The notes under the pieces were generated by a model. It saw only the letters and a list, made by a program, of their open reading frames with translations, did not search any database and was not told where the DNA came from. Shown in pieces: positions 1 through 8,973 of a DNA stretch of 47,935 nucleotides (positions are counted from its first letter, which is position 1; every line of letters begins with the position of its first letter). Where the stretch lies: positions 1 through 47,935 of the forward strand of contig CATJNB010000123.1 of the NCBI GenBank assembly GCA_949741605.1, written 5' to 3'. The translations under genes were made by a program, and so were the position numbers. This DNA comes from an uncultured Eubacteriales bacterium. Its GTDB lineage: Bacteria; Bacillota; Clostridia; Oscillospirales; Acutalibacteraceae.

Positions 1-11
1 CCTTTTATCTG

Positions 12-584
12 TTATTCGTAATACTCGATAAATTCAAAGGCTCCAATGGCGCCGCAGGTATCGCATACATCCGGACGGTCATCGAAGATGGCGCCGCAAA
101 ACTGGCAGCGGTATCCATGGCGTTTGGTTTGAGGCGCTGGTGTGGCTGGTGCTTTTGGGGCGGCGGCTTCTGTTTGTGCGGGAGCTGCCGGCTGGCTCAT
201 TTTGGCCAGCAACGTCATAAAACGTTTTTCATGGCTGCGTTCAATCGCCGCAACCTTCTCAAACATTGTGGCCAAATCGTTCAGGCCGTCCTCCCGCGCC
301 TGCTGGGCAAATTGGGGATACATATCATGCCACTCGTGGTATTCGCCCTGGGCAGCCTGCATTAAACATTCCTGCGTATTGGTCGGTTTGCCGTGCAGCT
401 GCTCAAACCAGAATTTGGCATGCATCATTTCATTTTTTGCCATTTGCTCAAAAGCCGTGGCAATTTCCTCCTGCCCGTTTGCTTTGGCAGCCTGTGCAAA
501 GTAGGTATATTTATTGCGCGCAATCGACTCCCCGGCCAGAGCTTTTTGAAGATTTTCGTAGGTTTTGGTATTTTTTAGTGACAT
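12..584 (-). CDS. rbr: Rubrerythrin
   Basis: Non-heme di-iron peroxidase that reduces hydrogen peroxide in the anaerobic cytoplasm, using electrons passed through its own rubredoxin-like domain. The N-terminal ferritin-like domain shows the expected carboxylate ligands (E19 in a GES motif, E52 with H55 in NEMMH, and a later IERSHEKRF helix). An Ala/Pro-rich linker at about 130-155 leads to a rubredoxin-type zinc or iron knuckle, C160-x2-C163 and C174-x2-C177. The length of 190 residues is normal for the family. A GGAGG lies 11 nt before the ATG, rather far. The gene follows leuD by 62 nt on the same strand with no clear terminator between them, so it may be partly cotranscribed. The family call is secure; the electron donor is not visible. 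Confidence 0.95.
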   Translation of the reverse strand: MSLKNTKTYENLQKALAGESIARNKYTYFAQAAKANGQEEIATAFEQMAKNEMMHAKFWFEQLHGKPTNTQECLMQAAQGEYHEWHDMYPQFAQQAREDGLNDLATMFEKVAAIERSHEKRFMTLLAKMSQPAAPAQTEAAAPKAPATPAPQTKRHGYRCQFCGAIFDDRPDVCDTCGAIGAFEFIEYYE

Positions 585-646
585 CCTTTCCTATCCCTCC
601 ATCTTTTGTATTCCAGTCGGATATTTTCCGTTTATCACACGGCCTG

Positions 647-1129
647 TTATTTTTCAATACTTTTTAACAGCCCGCCTTTGGTGACGATATTCTGGATAAA
701 CGGAGGGAAGGGCTGTGCCTGATAGGTCTTGCCTGTGGTGACGTTCTCAATCACGCCTGTGTCAAAATCAACCCTGACTTCATCGCCGCCGCGGATTTCC
801 TGTGCAGCCTGGTCACACTCCAAAATCGCAAGGCCGATATTGATGGCGTTGCGGTAGAAAATCCGGGCAAACGTGCTGGCAATCACACACGAAATCCCGC
901 TTGCCTTGATGGCAATGGGGGCATGTTCGCGCGAGGAGCCGCAGCCGAAATTTTTGTTTGCTACGATGATATCGCCATTTTTTACGTTTTTCACAAAATC
1001 CTTGTCAATATCTTCCATACAGTGGGCAGCCAGTTCCTGATGCGATGCGGTATTCAGGTAACGCGCCGGAATAATGACATCCGTATCCACGTTGTCCCCA
1101 TATTTATGTACAGTTCCATGAGCATTCAT
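647..1129 (-). CDS. leuD: 3-isopropylmalate dehydratase small subunit
   Basis: Small swivel subunit of the two-subunit isopropylmalate isomerase, which with LeuC interconverts 2- and 3-isopropylmalate in leucine synthesis. The 160 residues show the short LeuD form typical of Clostridia and archaea: [13 protein letters not shown] near the start, the conserved [11 protein letters not shown] loop at about 60-70, and NAINIGL further on. An AGGAG lies 9 nt before the ATG. It sits 32 nt downstream of leuC in the same operon. leuA and leuB are not in the window, so the leucine role is inferred from family. Citraconate or homoaconitate-type substrates cannot be excluded by sequence reading alone. Confidence 0.93.
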   Translation of the reverse strand: MNAHGTVHKYGDNVDTDVIIPARYLNTASHQELAAHCMEDIDKDFVKNVKNGDIIVANKNFGCGSSREHAPIAIKASGISCVIASTFARIFYRNAINIGLAILECDQAAQEIRGGDEVRVDFDTGVIENVTTGKTYQAQPFPPFIQNIVTKGGLLKSIEK

Positions 1130-1161
1130 TGTGTTGCACTCCTATCTGTTTCAAAAAACGG

Positions 1162-2424
1162 TTAATGGGTTGGGTCGGTGATGTACCCGGTCAGCGCACT
1201 TGCTGCCGCCACCGCCGGGCTTGATAAATAAATTTCGGATTCGATGTGCCCCATGCGCCCTACAAAATTCCGGTTCGTGGTGGAAACCGCCCGTTCGCCT
1301 TTGCCCAAAATCCCCATGTGGCCGCCAAGGCATGGCCCACAGGTTGGGGTGGAGAATACCGCGCCGGCCTCTACAAAGATTTCCACCCAGCCGCGGCGCA
1401 CGGCTTCCAGATAGATGCTCTGGGTGCCCGGGATGATGATGCAGCGCACGTTTTTTGCCACCTTGTTCTCTTTCAGGATCTTCGCGGTAACCTCCAGATC
1501 TTCCAGACGCCCATTGGTACACGAGCCAATCACGACTTGGTCAATTTTGATTTGCCCGGGGGCAATTTCGTCGATGGTGTGGGTATTTTCCGGCAGGTGC
1601 GGGAAAGCGATGGTCGGGCGCAGGGAAGAAAGGTCAATCGTGATGGTTTCATCATAGACAGCGTCCTCGTCCGCCACGTAGATTTTTGGTTCGCGCTGGA
1701 AGCGGTCTTTGCAATAGGCGAGTGTTACGTCGTCTACGGGGAAGATGCCGTTTTTCGCGCCGCCTTCAATGGCCATATTGGCAATGCACAGGCGGTCGTC
1801 CATGGACAGGCTTTTGACGCCTTCGCCGGTAAATTCCAGCGAACGGTACAACGCGCCGTCTACGCCGATCTTGCCGATCAGGTGCAGGATGACGTCCTTA
1901 CCGCTCACAAACGGTTGCAGGGCGCCGATCAGCTCGACTTTAATCGCCGAGGGGACTTTAAACCATGCTTTCCCGGAAATCATCCCACAGGCCATGTCCG
2001 TGGAGCCAACGCCTGTGGAAAATGCGCCAAGCGCGCCATAGGTACAGGTGTGCGAATCTGCGCCGATGATGCAGTCGCCCGGGCCAACGATGCCCTGTTC
2101 GGGGAGCAGGGCATGTTCAATCCCCATCTGCCCGACGTCGAAGAAATTCTTGATGTCGTACTTGTCCGCAAAGCCGCGTACCTGCCGGCACTGTTCGGCG
2201 GCTTTGATATCCTTGTTTGGCGTAAAGTGGTCCATGACAAGGGCAATGCGTTGGTTGTCAAACACGGAACATGCGCCGCATTTTTCAAATTCATTGATGG
2301 CAACTGGGCTTGTGATATCGTTGCCCAACACCACGTCCAGTTTGGCTTCTATCAACTGGCCTGCTTCTACCCGGTCGAGTCCCGCGTGGGCAGCCAGGAT
2401 TTTTTGTGTCATTGTCATTCCCAT
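1162..2424 (-). CDS. leuC: 3-isopropylmalate dehydratase large subunit
   Basis: Catalytic [4Fe-4S] subunit of isopropylmalate isomerase, aconitase superfamily. The cluster ligands are visible as the Cys in VIGSCTNGR and the two Cys in [24 protein letters not shown] is the conserved substrate loop. The ORF track starts 33 residues upstream, but a GGGAGG motif 8 nt before the ATG of MGMTMTQ identifies the real start, giving 420 residues, the normal length of the short LeuC/HacA-type subunit. The extra N-terminal residues of the longer ORF overlap the predicted promoter, which supports the shorter protein. It is first in an operon with leuD. No T-box or leader peptide is seen in the short leader. 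Confidence 0.93.
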   Translation of the reverse strand: MGMTMTQKILAAHAGLDRVEAGQLIEAKLDVVLGNDITSPVAINEFEKCGACSVFDNQRIALVMDHFTPNKDIKAAEQCRQVRGFADKYDIKNFFDVGQMGIEHALLPEQGIVGPGDCIIGADSHTCTYGALGAFSTGVGSTDMACGMISGKAWFKVPSAIKVELIGALQPFVSGKDVILHLIGKIGVDGALYRSLEFTGEGVKSLSMDDRLCIANMAIEGGAKNGIFPVDDVTLAYCKDRFQREPKIYVADEDAVYDETITIDLSSLRPTIAFPHLPENTHTIDEIAPGQIKIDQVVIGSCTNGRLEDLEVTAKILKENKVAKNVRCIIIPGTQSIYLEAVRRGWVEIFVEAGAVFSTPTCGPCLGGHMGILGKGERAVSTTNRNFVGRMGHIESEIYLSSPAVAAASALTGYITDPTH

Positions 2425-2488
2425 TGCTATATCCTCCCAACATGTTTGATTCTTTTGACTGGAAAAAACAAAACCTGTCTTTCTTTTT

Positions 2489-2517
2489 ATTATAAAAGTA
2501 TTTTGAAAAGATTGCAA
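2489..2517 (-). promoter_or_regulatory. Predicted sigma-A promoter of leuCD
   Basis: Read on the minus strand, TTGCAA and TATAAT are separated by exactly 17 nt, with the -10 hexamer about 65 nt before the leuC ATG. The leader is too short for a T-box. Confidence 0.7.
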
Positions 2518-2585
2518 CCCCACCCATTAACAGCGGTTGTTTTCCCATGTATCATTTAAAGAGCAAAGAAGAAGGAGTGGAAAAT

Positions 2586-2738
2586 ATGAAAAAATGGGTT
2601 ATTTTTACCGTCCTTGGTGTTATGTTGCTGTTTGCTGTGGTCATCTTTAGTTTTCAGGACGATTCCTATCTAAGATTCTCACAAACCGGAGATACCCTCT
2701 CCTCGAGTATGCCAAGTATCTCTGCAATTTATAAATAA
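2586..2738 (+). CDS. Small single-pass membrane protein, function unknown
   Basis: Fifty-residue protein with a short basic N-terminus (MKKW), one hydrophobic segment at about 4-20 and a polar, Ser-rich exterior tail. I chose the internal ATG because an AAGAAGGAG motif sits just upstream of it; the ORF track's earlier ATG has no such site. It lies divergent from leuC and 26 nt before another small membrane-anchored gene, so the two probably form a small operon. I do not recognise the family. It could equally be a secreted peptide if the hydrophobic segment is cleaved. Confidence 0.55.
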   Translation: MKKWVIFTVLGVMLLFAVVIFSFQDDSYLRFSQTGDTLSSSMPSISAIYK

Positions 2739-2764
2739 ATTTTATACGAAGGGGAGAGAATCCT

Positions 2765-3211
2765 GTGAAAAAACATACGGTTATTTTTCTGTGTGCGCTG
2801 GCAGGCATTGGTGCGGCAGCCCTTGTGCTGCTGGTGGTGCGTTTTACAAACGATTTTACCAGAAACATTCCCGGGGATATCTCTCATACCGCTGTACTCT
2901 CCATGGAATCGCAGCTGTATACGCAGGAAGAAATAGACGCTGCACTTACGGTCGCGAAAGCATATTTTCAGGAACATTATCCGGACTGTGCCTTAAGGGA
3001 AATTGGTTACGTTGGCGATCAGCAAGCCATGGCCTATCAGGACTGGGCAGTACGCAACGATGCAGATGACGTGATTGTGTTCCGTTCTGCCTTTCAGACC
3101 GGCTCACATCCCGCGATTTCCCTGAACGCCAACAGTACCTATGAGAGGTATCTTTGGATTTTAGTCCGAAATGAGGGCGGGCAGTGGGTTCATGCGGACC
3201 ATGGGTATTAA
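2765..3211 (+). CDS. Membrane-anchored or secreted protein, function unknown
   Basis: A 148-residue protein starting with GTG behind GGGGAGAG. It has a Lys-containing N-terminus, a hydrophobic signal or anchor at about 5-26, and a small soluble domain outside the membrane. The domain begins YTQEEIDAAL, has an amphipathic helix, then a strand-rich part ending in a WVHADHGY-like tail. This arrangement recalls small extracytoplasmic domains of unknown function common in Clostridia, but I cannot name one safely. No Cys lipobox is present. It is cotranscribed with the preceding 50-residue gene and closed by a strong terminator. Confidence 0.75.
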   Translation: MKKHTVIFLCALAGIGAAALVLLVVRFTNDFTRNIPGDISHTAVLSMESQLYTQEEIDAALTVAKAYFQEHYPDCALREIGYVGDQQAMAYQDWAVRNDADDVIVFRSAFQTGSHPAISLNANSTYERYLWILVRNEGGQWVHADHGY

Positions 3212-3232
3212 AACAAAAAATTGCAAAAAATT

Positions 3233-3269
3233 GGCAGGGATCGAAAAAGGGCCCTGCCGATTCTTTTCT
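3233..3269 (+). terminator. Intrinsic terminator
   Basis: Perfect 7-bp stem GGCAGGG/CCCTGCC around a 12-nt loop, followed by a T-rich stretch. It closes the two-gene unit before maf. Confidence 0.8.
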
Positions 3270-3283
3270 ATTGGTAAATTTTG

Positions 3284-3292
3284 TGATATAAT
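3284..3292 (+). promoter_or_regulatory. Extended -10 promoter element before maf
   Basis: TGATATAAT is a textbook extended -10 element (TG-n-TATAAT), 48 nt before the maf ATG. The -35 region is poor, which is normal for extended -10 promoters. Confidence 0.6.
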
Positions 3293-3339
3293 AAGGGAAG
3301 TCAGGTTTTCAACATAAATTTAGGAAAGTAGGGAAAACT

Positions 3340-3915
3340 ATGTTAATCTTAGCATCGGCGTCAGTACGGCGCAAACATCTCTTGGAACAGGCAGGGTATG
3401 AATTTGTGGTGGACCCGGCACACATCGGAGAAATCTTCCCCAAAGGCAAAACGCCCGAGGAAACGGTCAGCTGGCTGGCGCGCCAGAAATCGAAGGTTGT
3501 GGCCCAGCGGCATCCGGACGACGTCGTGCTTGCGGCGGATACGATTGTCCTGTTAAACGGCAAAATCTACGGCAAGCCCCACACCCACGAGGAAGCGGTT
3601 ACCATGCTGCGCGCCCTTTCCGGCAAGGAGCATGAGGTGTTTACCGGTGTGAGCCTGCGGGTCGGCGGGACCCCGCGCGGGATTACCGCCTGCACCAAGG
3701 TGCGGTTTTTTGACCTGACGGATGAGGAAATCGAGCAGTATGTCGCAACGGGCGAGCCGTTTGACAAGGCTGGCGCATATGCCATCCAGGGGCGCGGGGC
3801 GGTACTGGTGGAGCGGATCTATGGCGATTTTTATAACGTCATGGGCCTGCCGCTGGCACATACGGTACGTATGCTCGAGCGGGTCGGCGTTTTCCCGACA
3901 AAACGTGACAAATAG
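3340..3915 (+). CDS. maf: Maf family nucleoside triphosphate pyrophosphatase
   Basis: House-cleaning enzyme that hydrolyses non-canonical or methylated nucleoside triphosphates (dTTP/UTP-type in the Bacillus homologue) to monophosphates. Overexpression of Maf blocks septation in Bacillus. Seen here: the N-terminal LASASVRRKHLL motif that binds the triphosphate, AADTIV at about 66-71, KPHTHEEAVTML, and the C-terminal DKAGAYAIQG and NVMGLPL signatures. The 191-residue length is standard. The ATG is preceded by AGGAAAGTAGGG. It lies directly upstream of mreBCD as in many Firmicutes, but mreB has its own promoter. Confidence 0.95.
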   Translation: MLILASASVRRKHLLEQAGYEFVVDPAHIGEIFPKGKTPEETVSWLARQKSKVVAQRHPDDVVLAADTIVLLNGKIYGKPHTHEEAVTMLRALSGKEHEVFTGVSLRVGGTPRGITACTKVRFFDLTDEEIEQYVATGEPFDKAGAYAIQGRGAVLVERIYGDFYNVMGLPLAHTVRMLERVGVFPTKRDK

Positions 3916-3962
3916 TAACAGCTTTCTTGCAAGATTCCCTCGATTTGTTTACAAATTTTTTG

Positions 3963-3991
3963 TTGAGAAATCCAGCCGGAACGGGTATAAT
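3963..3991 (+). promoter_or_regulatory. Predicted sigma-A promoter of the mreBCD-PBP2 operon
   Basis: TTGAGA and TATAAT are separated by 17 nt, with the -10 hexamer about 75 nt before the mreB ATG. Confidence 0.75.
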
Positions 3992-4066
3992 GATTAGGAG
4001 AAGTGTTCCGGACAAGCCTTGCCGGAGTACACATTTCCGCTCTGTGCGGACGAAAGGGGAAAAGTA

Positions 4067-5080
4067 ATGTTTTCAAAAGACATCGGCATAGATTTGGGTA
4101 CGGCCAATACCCTGGTATATATCAAAGGCAAAGGGATCGTGATGCGCGAGCCGTCGGTTGTGGCGGTGGACGTGCGTACGGATACCGTGCTGGCGGTCGG
4201 CTCCCATGCCAAAGACATGATCGGCCGTACCCCCGGCTCCATTGTTGCGGTACGCCCCCTGAAAGACGGCGTGATTGCGGATTTTGATATCACCGCTACC
4301 ATGCTGAAACATTTTATCCGTCAGGCAACCAAGTCCAATTCCTTTGGGCGTCCGCATATTGTTGTGTGTATCCCGTCCGGCGTTACGGAAGTGGAGCGCC
4401 GCGCGGTAGAGGATGCCGCCCGTCAGGCTGGTGCAAATAACGTGGATCTCATTGAGGAGCCTATGGCTGCGGCTATCGGCGCAGGATTGCCGGTTGGGGA
4501 GCCGACCGGAAGCATGGTTGTGGATATCGGCGGCGGCACCACGGAAGTGGCGGTCATTTCGCTGGGCGATATTGTGGCTTCGTGTTCGGTACGCATTGGC
4601 GGCGACAAGTTTGATGAAGCTATTATCAGTTATGTGAAAAAGCATTTTAACCTGCTGGTGGGCGAACGTACGGCAGAGCAAATTAAAATCCAGCTCGGCT
4701 CGGCGTTCCCGCTGGAGGAAACCGAAAATTCCTATATGGATATCAAGGGGCGCAATTTGTCGTCCGGTCTGCCCAAAAACGCGACCATCACCGGCGGCGA
4801 GGTGCGTGAGGCTTTGATGGAACCGATTGCTTTAATTGTCGATGCCATCCGCACCACGCTCGAAAAAACCCCGCCGGAACTCTCGGCGGATATCATTGAT
4901 TTTGGCATCACGCTCACCGGCGGCGGCGCGCTGTTGCGCGGGCTTGATAAGCTCATTGAGCAGATGACCGGCATGCCAGTGAATGTAGCGGAGGAACCGC
5001 TGGACTGTGTGGCGGCAGGCACAGGCAAGCGGTTGGAAATTGATTTGCCGAGCGACTATTATAAAAACCGCAAACGCTGA
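4067..5080 (+). CDS. mreB: Rod-shape actin homologue MreB
   Basis: Bacterial actin that polymerises on the inner membrane face and guides lateral-wall synthesis with MreC, MreD, PBP2 and RodA. The ATP-binding fold shows the phosphate-1 loop [13 protein letters not shown], the connect region [12 protein letters not shown], phosphate-2 [15 protein letters not shown] and the adenosine motif [10 protein letters not shown]. The start was moved 16 codons inside the track ORF, to the ATG preceded by AAAGGGG, giving 337 residues, which matches MreB orthologues. It heads the operon; mreC follows after 87 nt. Confidence 0.97.
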   Translation: MFSKDIGIDLGTANTLVYIKGKGIVMREPSVVAVDVRTDTVLAVGSHAKDMIGRTPGSIVAVRPLKDGVIADFDITATMLKHFIRQATKSNSFGRPHIVVCIPSGVTEVERRAVEDAARQAGANNVDLIEEPMAAAIGAGLPVGEPTGSMVVDIGGGTTEVAVISLGDIVASCSVRIGGDKFDEAIISYVKKHFNLLVGERTAEQIKIQLGSAFPLEETENSYMDIKGRNLSSGLPKNATITGGEVREALMEPIALIVDAIRTTLEKTPPELSADIIDFGITLTGGGALLRGLDKLIEQMTGMPVNVAEEPLDCVAAGTGKRLEIDLPSDYYKNRKR

Positions 5081-5167
5081 CAATCCAATCAGGGCAAAGG
5101 GGTATGTGGAGGGTACGTGTACTCTCCGCATATTTTGTATCAGCATTTGGGAAAGGGAGGCGGCCTT

Positions 5168-6121
5168 TTGAAAAGGTATTTGCAGAAAAAAAGTTTTAAA
5201 CTCTTATGTGTCGTGGCCGGGGTGCTGTTTGCGCTGGCGATTTATACCATGCTGACCGGCGGCGGTTTTGTGCTGCGTAACCTGCTCGGGTTTGCGGCAA
5301 CCCCCATGCAGAGGGTCAGTGCGGTGGCCGCCAACAACGCTGCCAATACGGCTGCGAATTTGACCCGTTCCTATGATGACCTGCTCGCAGAGAACCAGTC
5401 TTTGCGAAATGAGGTCAACGAACTGAATCAGAAGCTGGCTGACTATTACCAGGTCCGGCAGGAAAATGACTCGTTCCGCAATTATTTGGAACTCAAGCGC
5501 GAACACCGGGATTACCAGCTGGTGGCGGGATATGTCGTGGGGCGCGACCCGAATGATGTCTTTTGTAGTTTCCGTGTGGATCAGGGCAGCCTTTCGGGGG
5601 TACACGTCAATGACCCGGTGATTACCGAGGCCGGGCTGGTGGGCTGGGTGTCGAGCGTCAGCTCCATGTACTGCAATGTTACGACCATCCTCTCGGCGGA
5701 TACCAACCTGTCCGCACAGGATATGGTCAGCCGGGATTCGGGCGTTTTGCAAAGCGACCTTGCGCTGGCGGATCAGGGGCTGGTACGCTTGGGGCTTCTG
5801 GAGGCAGATAACAAAATCCAAGTCGGCGATATGATTGTAACCAGTGGCCTTGGCGGACGTTTCCCCAAGGGCCTGCTGATTGGGAAAGCTTTGGAGGTGA
5901 AAAACAGTACCACGGATGTTTCGCTGTACGCTACGGTACAGCCGTTTGTTGACATGAAAGACGTCAAAGACGTGCTGATTATTACAGACTTCCAAGGCAA
6001 AGGCGAAGCGCTCAGTGCGGTCACACCGCCGGGTACCCCTGCGGCGCCGTCGGGCAGTGCAGGGTCACAGGCTTCTTCCAGTCCGGAAGTGAGCAGTACC
6101 CCTTCGGGAGGCACACAATGA
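5168..6121 (+). CDS. mreC: Rod-shape-determining protein MreC
   Basis: Bitopic membrane protein that organises the elongation machinery outside the membrane. It has a basic N-terminus, one membrane helix at about 10-32, a coiled coil at about 55-100 (SYDDLLAENQSLRNEVNELNQ region) and the two-lobed beta-barrel domain up to about 275 (VIVTSGLGGRFPKG is the usual signature). A Ser/Pro/Ala-rich tail follows. A TTG codon 7 nt after GGGAGG is the best start, giving 317 residues; the upstream GTG used by the track has only 3 nt to its purine run. The stop overlaps the mreD ATG (ATGA), implying translational coupling. Confidence 0.92.
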   Translation: MKRYLQKKSFKLLCVVAGVLFALAIYTMLTGGGFVLRNLLGFAATPMQRVSAVAANNAANTAANLTRSYDDLLAENQSLRNEVNELNQKLADYYQVRQENDSFRNYLELKREHRDYQLVAGYVVGRDPNDVFCSFRVDQGSLSGVHVNDPVITEAGLVGWVSSVSSMYCNVTTILSADTNLSAQDMVSRDSGVLQSDLALADQGLVRLGLLEADNKIQVGDMIVTSGLGGRFPKGLLIGKALEVKNSTTDVSLYATVQPFVDMKDVKDVLIITDFQGKGEALSAVTPPGTPAAPSGSAGSQASSSPEVSSTPSGGTQ

Positions 6122-6630
6122 AAAATCATGCACGGTTTTTCCGCTACCTTGCTTATACCTTGGAAATTTTAGTGCTGTTTCTCTTACAGGAAACCCCGCA
6201 CCTGATCCCGGACCTGTGGGGCATCCGGCCAACTCTGCTGATCCCGGCCGCGTTGATGATTGCCCTGTTTGAGAAGGAAACCACTGCCATGTGGTTTGGG
6301 GTGGTGTGCGGGCTGCTGGCCGATTTCAGCCACAGTACCGTCATGGGTTTTTTCGCGCTGTTGCTGGCAGTCGGCGGGTATGTGTTTTCCGCACTGGTCA
6401 CGAACCTGTTCAAAACCAACCTGCTGACAGCCCTGCTCCTGGGAGCCACTGCTATTTTGTCGATTTACCTGCTGCAATGGTTTTTTTTCTATGTATGCGC
6501 CGGCCACGGGCAGGTCTTTTATGCCCTTGTGCGCCATTTTTTACCCCGTGCCTTATATACGGCAATCGCGCTTCCCGTGGCATACTATTTCAACCGTGCG
6601 CTGGCGGTTCTGCTGCATGAACGCTCTTAA
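6118..6630 (+). CDS. mreD: Rod-shape-determining protein MreD
   Basis: Integral membrane partner of MreC, 170 residues with about five hydrophobic segments spread over the whole length and a basic, loop-poor outline. The family is weakly conserved; the call rests on size, topology and its place between mreC (4-nt overlap) and PBP2 (15 nt). The LIPALMIALFEKETTAMWFGVVCGLLADF stretch is typical of MreD's first half, where a hydrophobic GLLxDF motif is common. Confidence 0.9.
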   Translation: MKNHARFFRYLAYTLEILVLFLLQETPHLIPDLWGIRPTLLIPAALMIALFEKETTAMWFGVVCGLLADFSHSTVMGFFALLLAVGGYVFSALVTNLFKTNLLTALLLGATAILSIYLLQWFFFYVCAGHGQVFYALVRHFLPRALYTAIALPVAYYFNRALAVLLHERS

Positions 6631-6645
6631 AAGGGGGACGCTGCG

Positions 6646-8775
6646 ATGAAAAAGAAAAAATGGAACAAAAATTGGAAAATGCTCAAAAAAAGCGCCCCTT
6701 ATTGGGTCAGTGCGGCGGTTCTGCTGGGAGCGTCGGGGCTGTTTTTGGCGCGCCTTGTGGATTGGCAGATTGTACACGGCGATGAATATTTGGAACAGGC
6801 CAACCGTACCAGTGTGTTTTCGGTACGCATGGATGCCGCGCGCGGGGAAATCCTCGACCGTAACGGCGAACCATTAGCCGTCAATAAAACCGCTTATAAG
6901 GTGGTCTTTGAACGTGCCTACATGACGCGCGGTACGGAAAACGATACCATCCATACGCTCATCCAGCTGATGCAGAGCCGTGGGGAAGCGTGGGTGGATG
7001 AGCTGCCGATTCTCCTCAATGAAAACGGCGAGTATGTTTTTTTGGAGGACAAAGAGAAGGAAATTGCCGAACTCAAGGGCAAGGATTTCCTCAACCTCAA
7101 TTCTTATGCAACCGCTGATTTGTGCATCAAGAAACTGGTGGAACGCTACGAGTGTGATACGGAAAAATACTCCCCAAAAGAAGTCCGGGACATTTTGTCC
7201 GTACGCTACTCCATGACCCGCAATGCCTTCAGCGTACCCAATCCCTACACCTTCGCGCAGGGGGTCTCGCGGGATACGGTGGCGATTATTGAAGAAAATT
7301 CGCAGTCCCTGCCCGGCGTCAATACGCAGATCACCACCATCCGCGAGTATCCAAACGGCGCCATTGCCCCACATTTGATTGGTTCGATTGGGGTGATCTC
7401 GCAGGAAGAATACGATGAACTCAAGGACAAAGGGTATGCGTACAATGACCGTCTGGGGAAAAACGGCATTGAAGGCGCGTTCGAGAGCCAGCTGCGCGGG
7501 ACTGCCGGCAAACAGGTCATTGAAACAACCCGCACAGGTTCTGTGGCGTCCGCAACCGTCACGCAGGAACCTGTGCCGGGCAATACCATCTTTACCACAT
7601 TGGATTCCAAGCTCCAGCAAGCGGCCAACGCTTCGCTGGAGAAAAATGTAAAAGCAGCACAGGCCGCCGGGAAAGCCACGTCCAAAGAAAAAGACGGCGA
7701 GGATTGTGTGGCTGGGTCGGTGGTGGTGCTGGACGTCAAGGATTTTTCCATCCTGGCGGCCGCCACCTATCCGTCCTATGACCTGGCGCAGTCCTCCAGT
7801 GACCGCGACTATTATGTTTCCCTGCTCAACGATGCCGGGCGGCCCATGTTCAACCGCGCGTTTAACGGCGCTTTTACCCCCGGCTCGGTGTTTAAACCCA
7901 TGGTTGCTGCCGCCGCGTTGCAGGAAGGGATCATCCATCCGAATACCTCTGTTTTGTGTACCGGAAGATATGAATATTTTGCCCCCAGTTACCGTCCGAA
8001 ATGCCTTGGCGTGCATGGCAATGTGACATTGAACCGGGCGATTGCCAAATCCTGCAACGTCTATTTTTATGAGGTTGGGCGTCTGCTTGGGATTCAGAAT
8101 ATTGATTCCTATGCCAAATCCTTTGGACTGGGGGTCAAAACCGGCATTGAACTGGGCGAAAATGAAGGCAGTCTGGCAAGCCCGGAAGCCCGTACCAATG
8201 CCGGCGGGATCTGGAACCCCGGGGATGTCATTCAGGCCGCGATTGGCCAGTCTGACAATACGTTTACCCCGCTCCAGCTTGCCACCTACTGCGCTACCAT
8301 TGCCAACAACGGCACCCGCCTGCAACCCCATCTGGTCCAGAAAGTGACCAACTACAATCAGGATCAGGTGCTCTCGGAAAAGAAACCAGAGGAACCAGTG
8401 GTCGTAGAGGAGGTTCCGGTTTCCCTTGAGAACCTCAAGCTCGTTCAGGCCGGGATGCGCGCCGTATGTTCCTCCGAGGGTACGGGACGCTCCTTTGCCA
8501 ATTACGGTGTTGCAGTGGCTGCCAAAACGGGTACCGCTGAAATCCCCGGCCATTCGGATAATGTCACGTTTATTGGCTATGCTCCCTATGATAACCCGGA
8601 AATTGCCGTTGCTGTTGTGTTGGAATACGGTTCCCGCGGCACCTATTCCATGGCGGTAGCGCGTGATATTTTTGATGCTTATTTTTTCGACAAATCCGTC
8701 GATCCCGCAGAAGAGTCCGCTGCGCTCTCTAATGCCCTTGCGGGCCTTGATTTTGGCGCACAGGCTCTCGCGTAA
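6646..8775 (+). CDS. mrdA: Penicillin-binding protein 2 (elongation transpeptidase)
   Basis: Class B PBP that crosslinks peptidoglycan during cell elongation, beta-lactam target. After a basic N-terminus and one membrane helix (about 25-45) comes the pedestal domain (RGEILDRNGEPLAVN near 68), then the transpeptidase. The catalytic triad motifs are all intact: S414-V-F-K417, S469-C-N471 and K627-T-G629. The 709-residue length fits class B PBPs. An AAAAGGGGG-type site precedes the ATG. The gene ends the mre operon; RodA, its usual glycosyltransferase partner, is not encoded in this window. A low-complexity Ala/Leu tail follows the catalytic domain. Confidence 0.95.
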   Translation: MKKKKWNKNWKMLKKSAPYWVSAAVLLGASGLFLARLVDWQIVHGDEYLEQANRTSVFSVRMDAARGEILDRNGEPLAVNKTAYKVVFERAYMTRGTENDTIHTLIQLMQSRGEAWVDELPILLNENGEYVFLEDKEKEIAELKGKDFLNLNSYATADLCIKKLVERYECDTEKYSPKEVRDILSVRYSMTRNAFSVPNPYTFAQGVSRDTVAIIEENSQSLPGVNTQITTIREYPNGAIAPHLIGSIGVISQEEYDELKDKGYAYNDRLGKNGIEGAFESQLRGTAGKQVIETTRTGSVASATVTQEPVPGNTIFTTLDSKLQQAANASLEKNVKAAQAAGKATSKEKDGEDCVAGSVVVLDVKDFSILAAATYPSYDLAQSSSDRDYYVSLLNDAGRPMFNRAFNGAFTPGSVFKPMVAAAALQEGIIHPNTSVLCTGRYEYFAPSYRPKCLGVHGNVTLNRAIAKSCNVYFYEVGRLLGIQNIDSYAKSFGLGVKTGIELGENEGSLASPEARTNAGGIWNPGDVIQAAIGQSDNTFTPLQLATYCATIANNGTRLQPHLVQKVTNYNQDQVLSEKKPEEPVVVEEVPVSLENLKLVQAGMRAVCSSEGTGRSFANYGVAVAAKTGTAEIPGHSDNVTFIGYAPYDNPEIAVAVVLEYGSRGTYSMAVARDIFDAYFFDKSVDPAEESAALSNALAGLDFGAQALA

Positions 8776-8923
8776 GAAACGTACCCTTGCAGGGATGAGA
8801 GGGGCCTTTGGGGTCTGGGATGCGAAATATGTAAATGATTGGAAGTTTATTGTTCTATACACCAAAAAAACATATATTTTCTTGTAGAATTTATCTAAAA
8901 TCCAAATTTATTTTTAAAAATAC

Positions 8924-8953
8924 TTGAACTACTGTTCCGCAATATGGTAGTAT
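8924..8953 (+). promoter_or_regulatory. Possible promoter of minD
   Basis: TTGAAC and TAGTAT are separated by 18 nt in the AT-rich 198-nt gap after PBP2. The predicted transcript would start just ahead of the GAGG ribosome-binding site. Confidence 0.45.
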
Positions 8954-8973
8954 TGAATATGAGGTATTATATT

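Noticed and set aside
1246-2559. 437-residue frame antisense to leuC
   Set aside because: Shadow of the leuC gene; leuC has the motifs, the ribosome-binding site and the promoter.
6874-8865. A 663-residue open frame on the minus strand
   Set aside because: It lies fully antisense to the PBP2 gene, has no ribosome-binding site or recognisable domain, and is a common shadow of GC-rich coding sequence.
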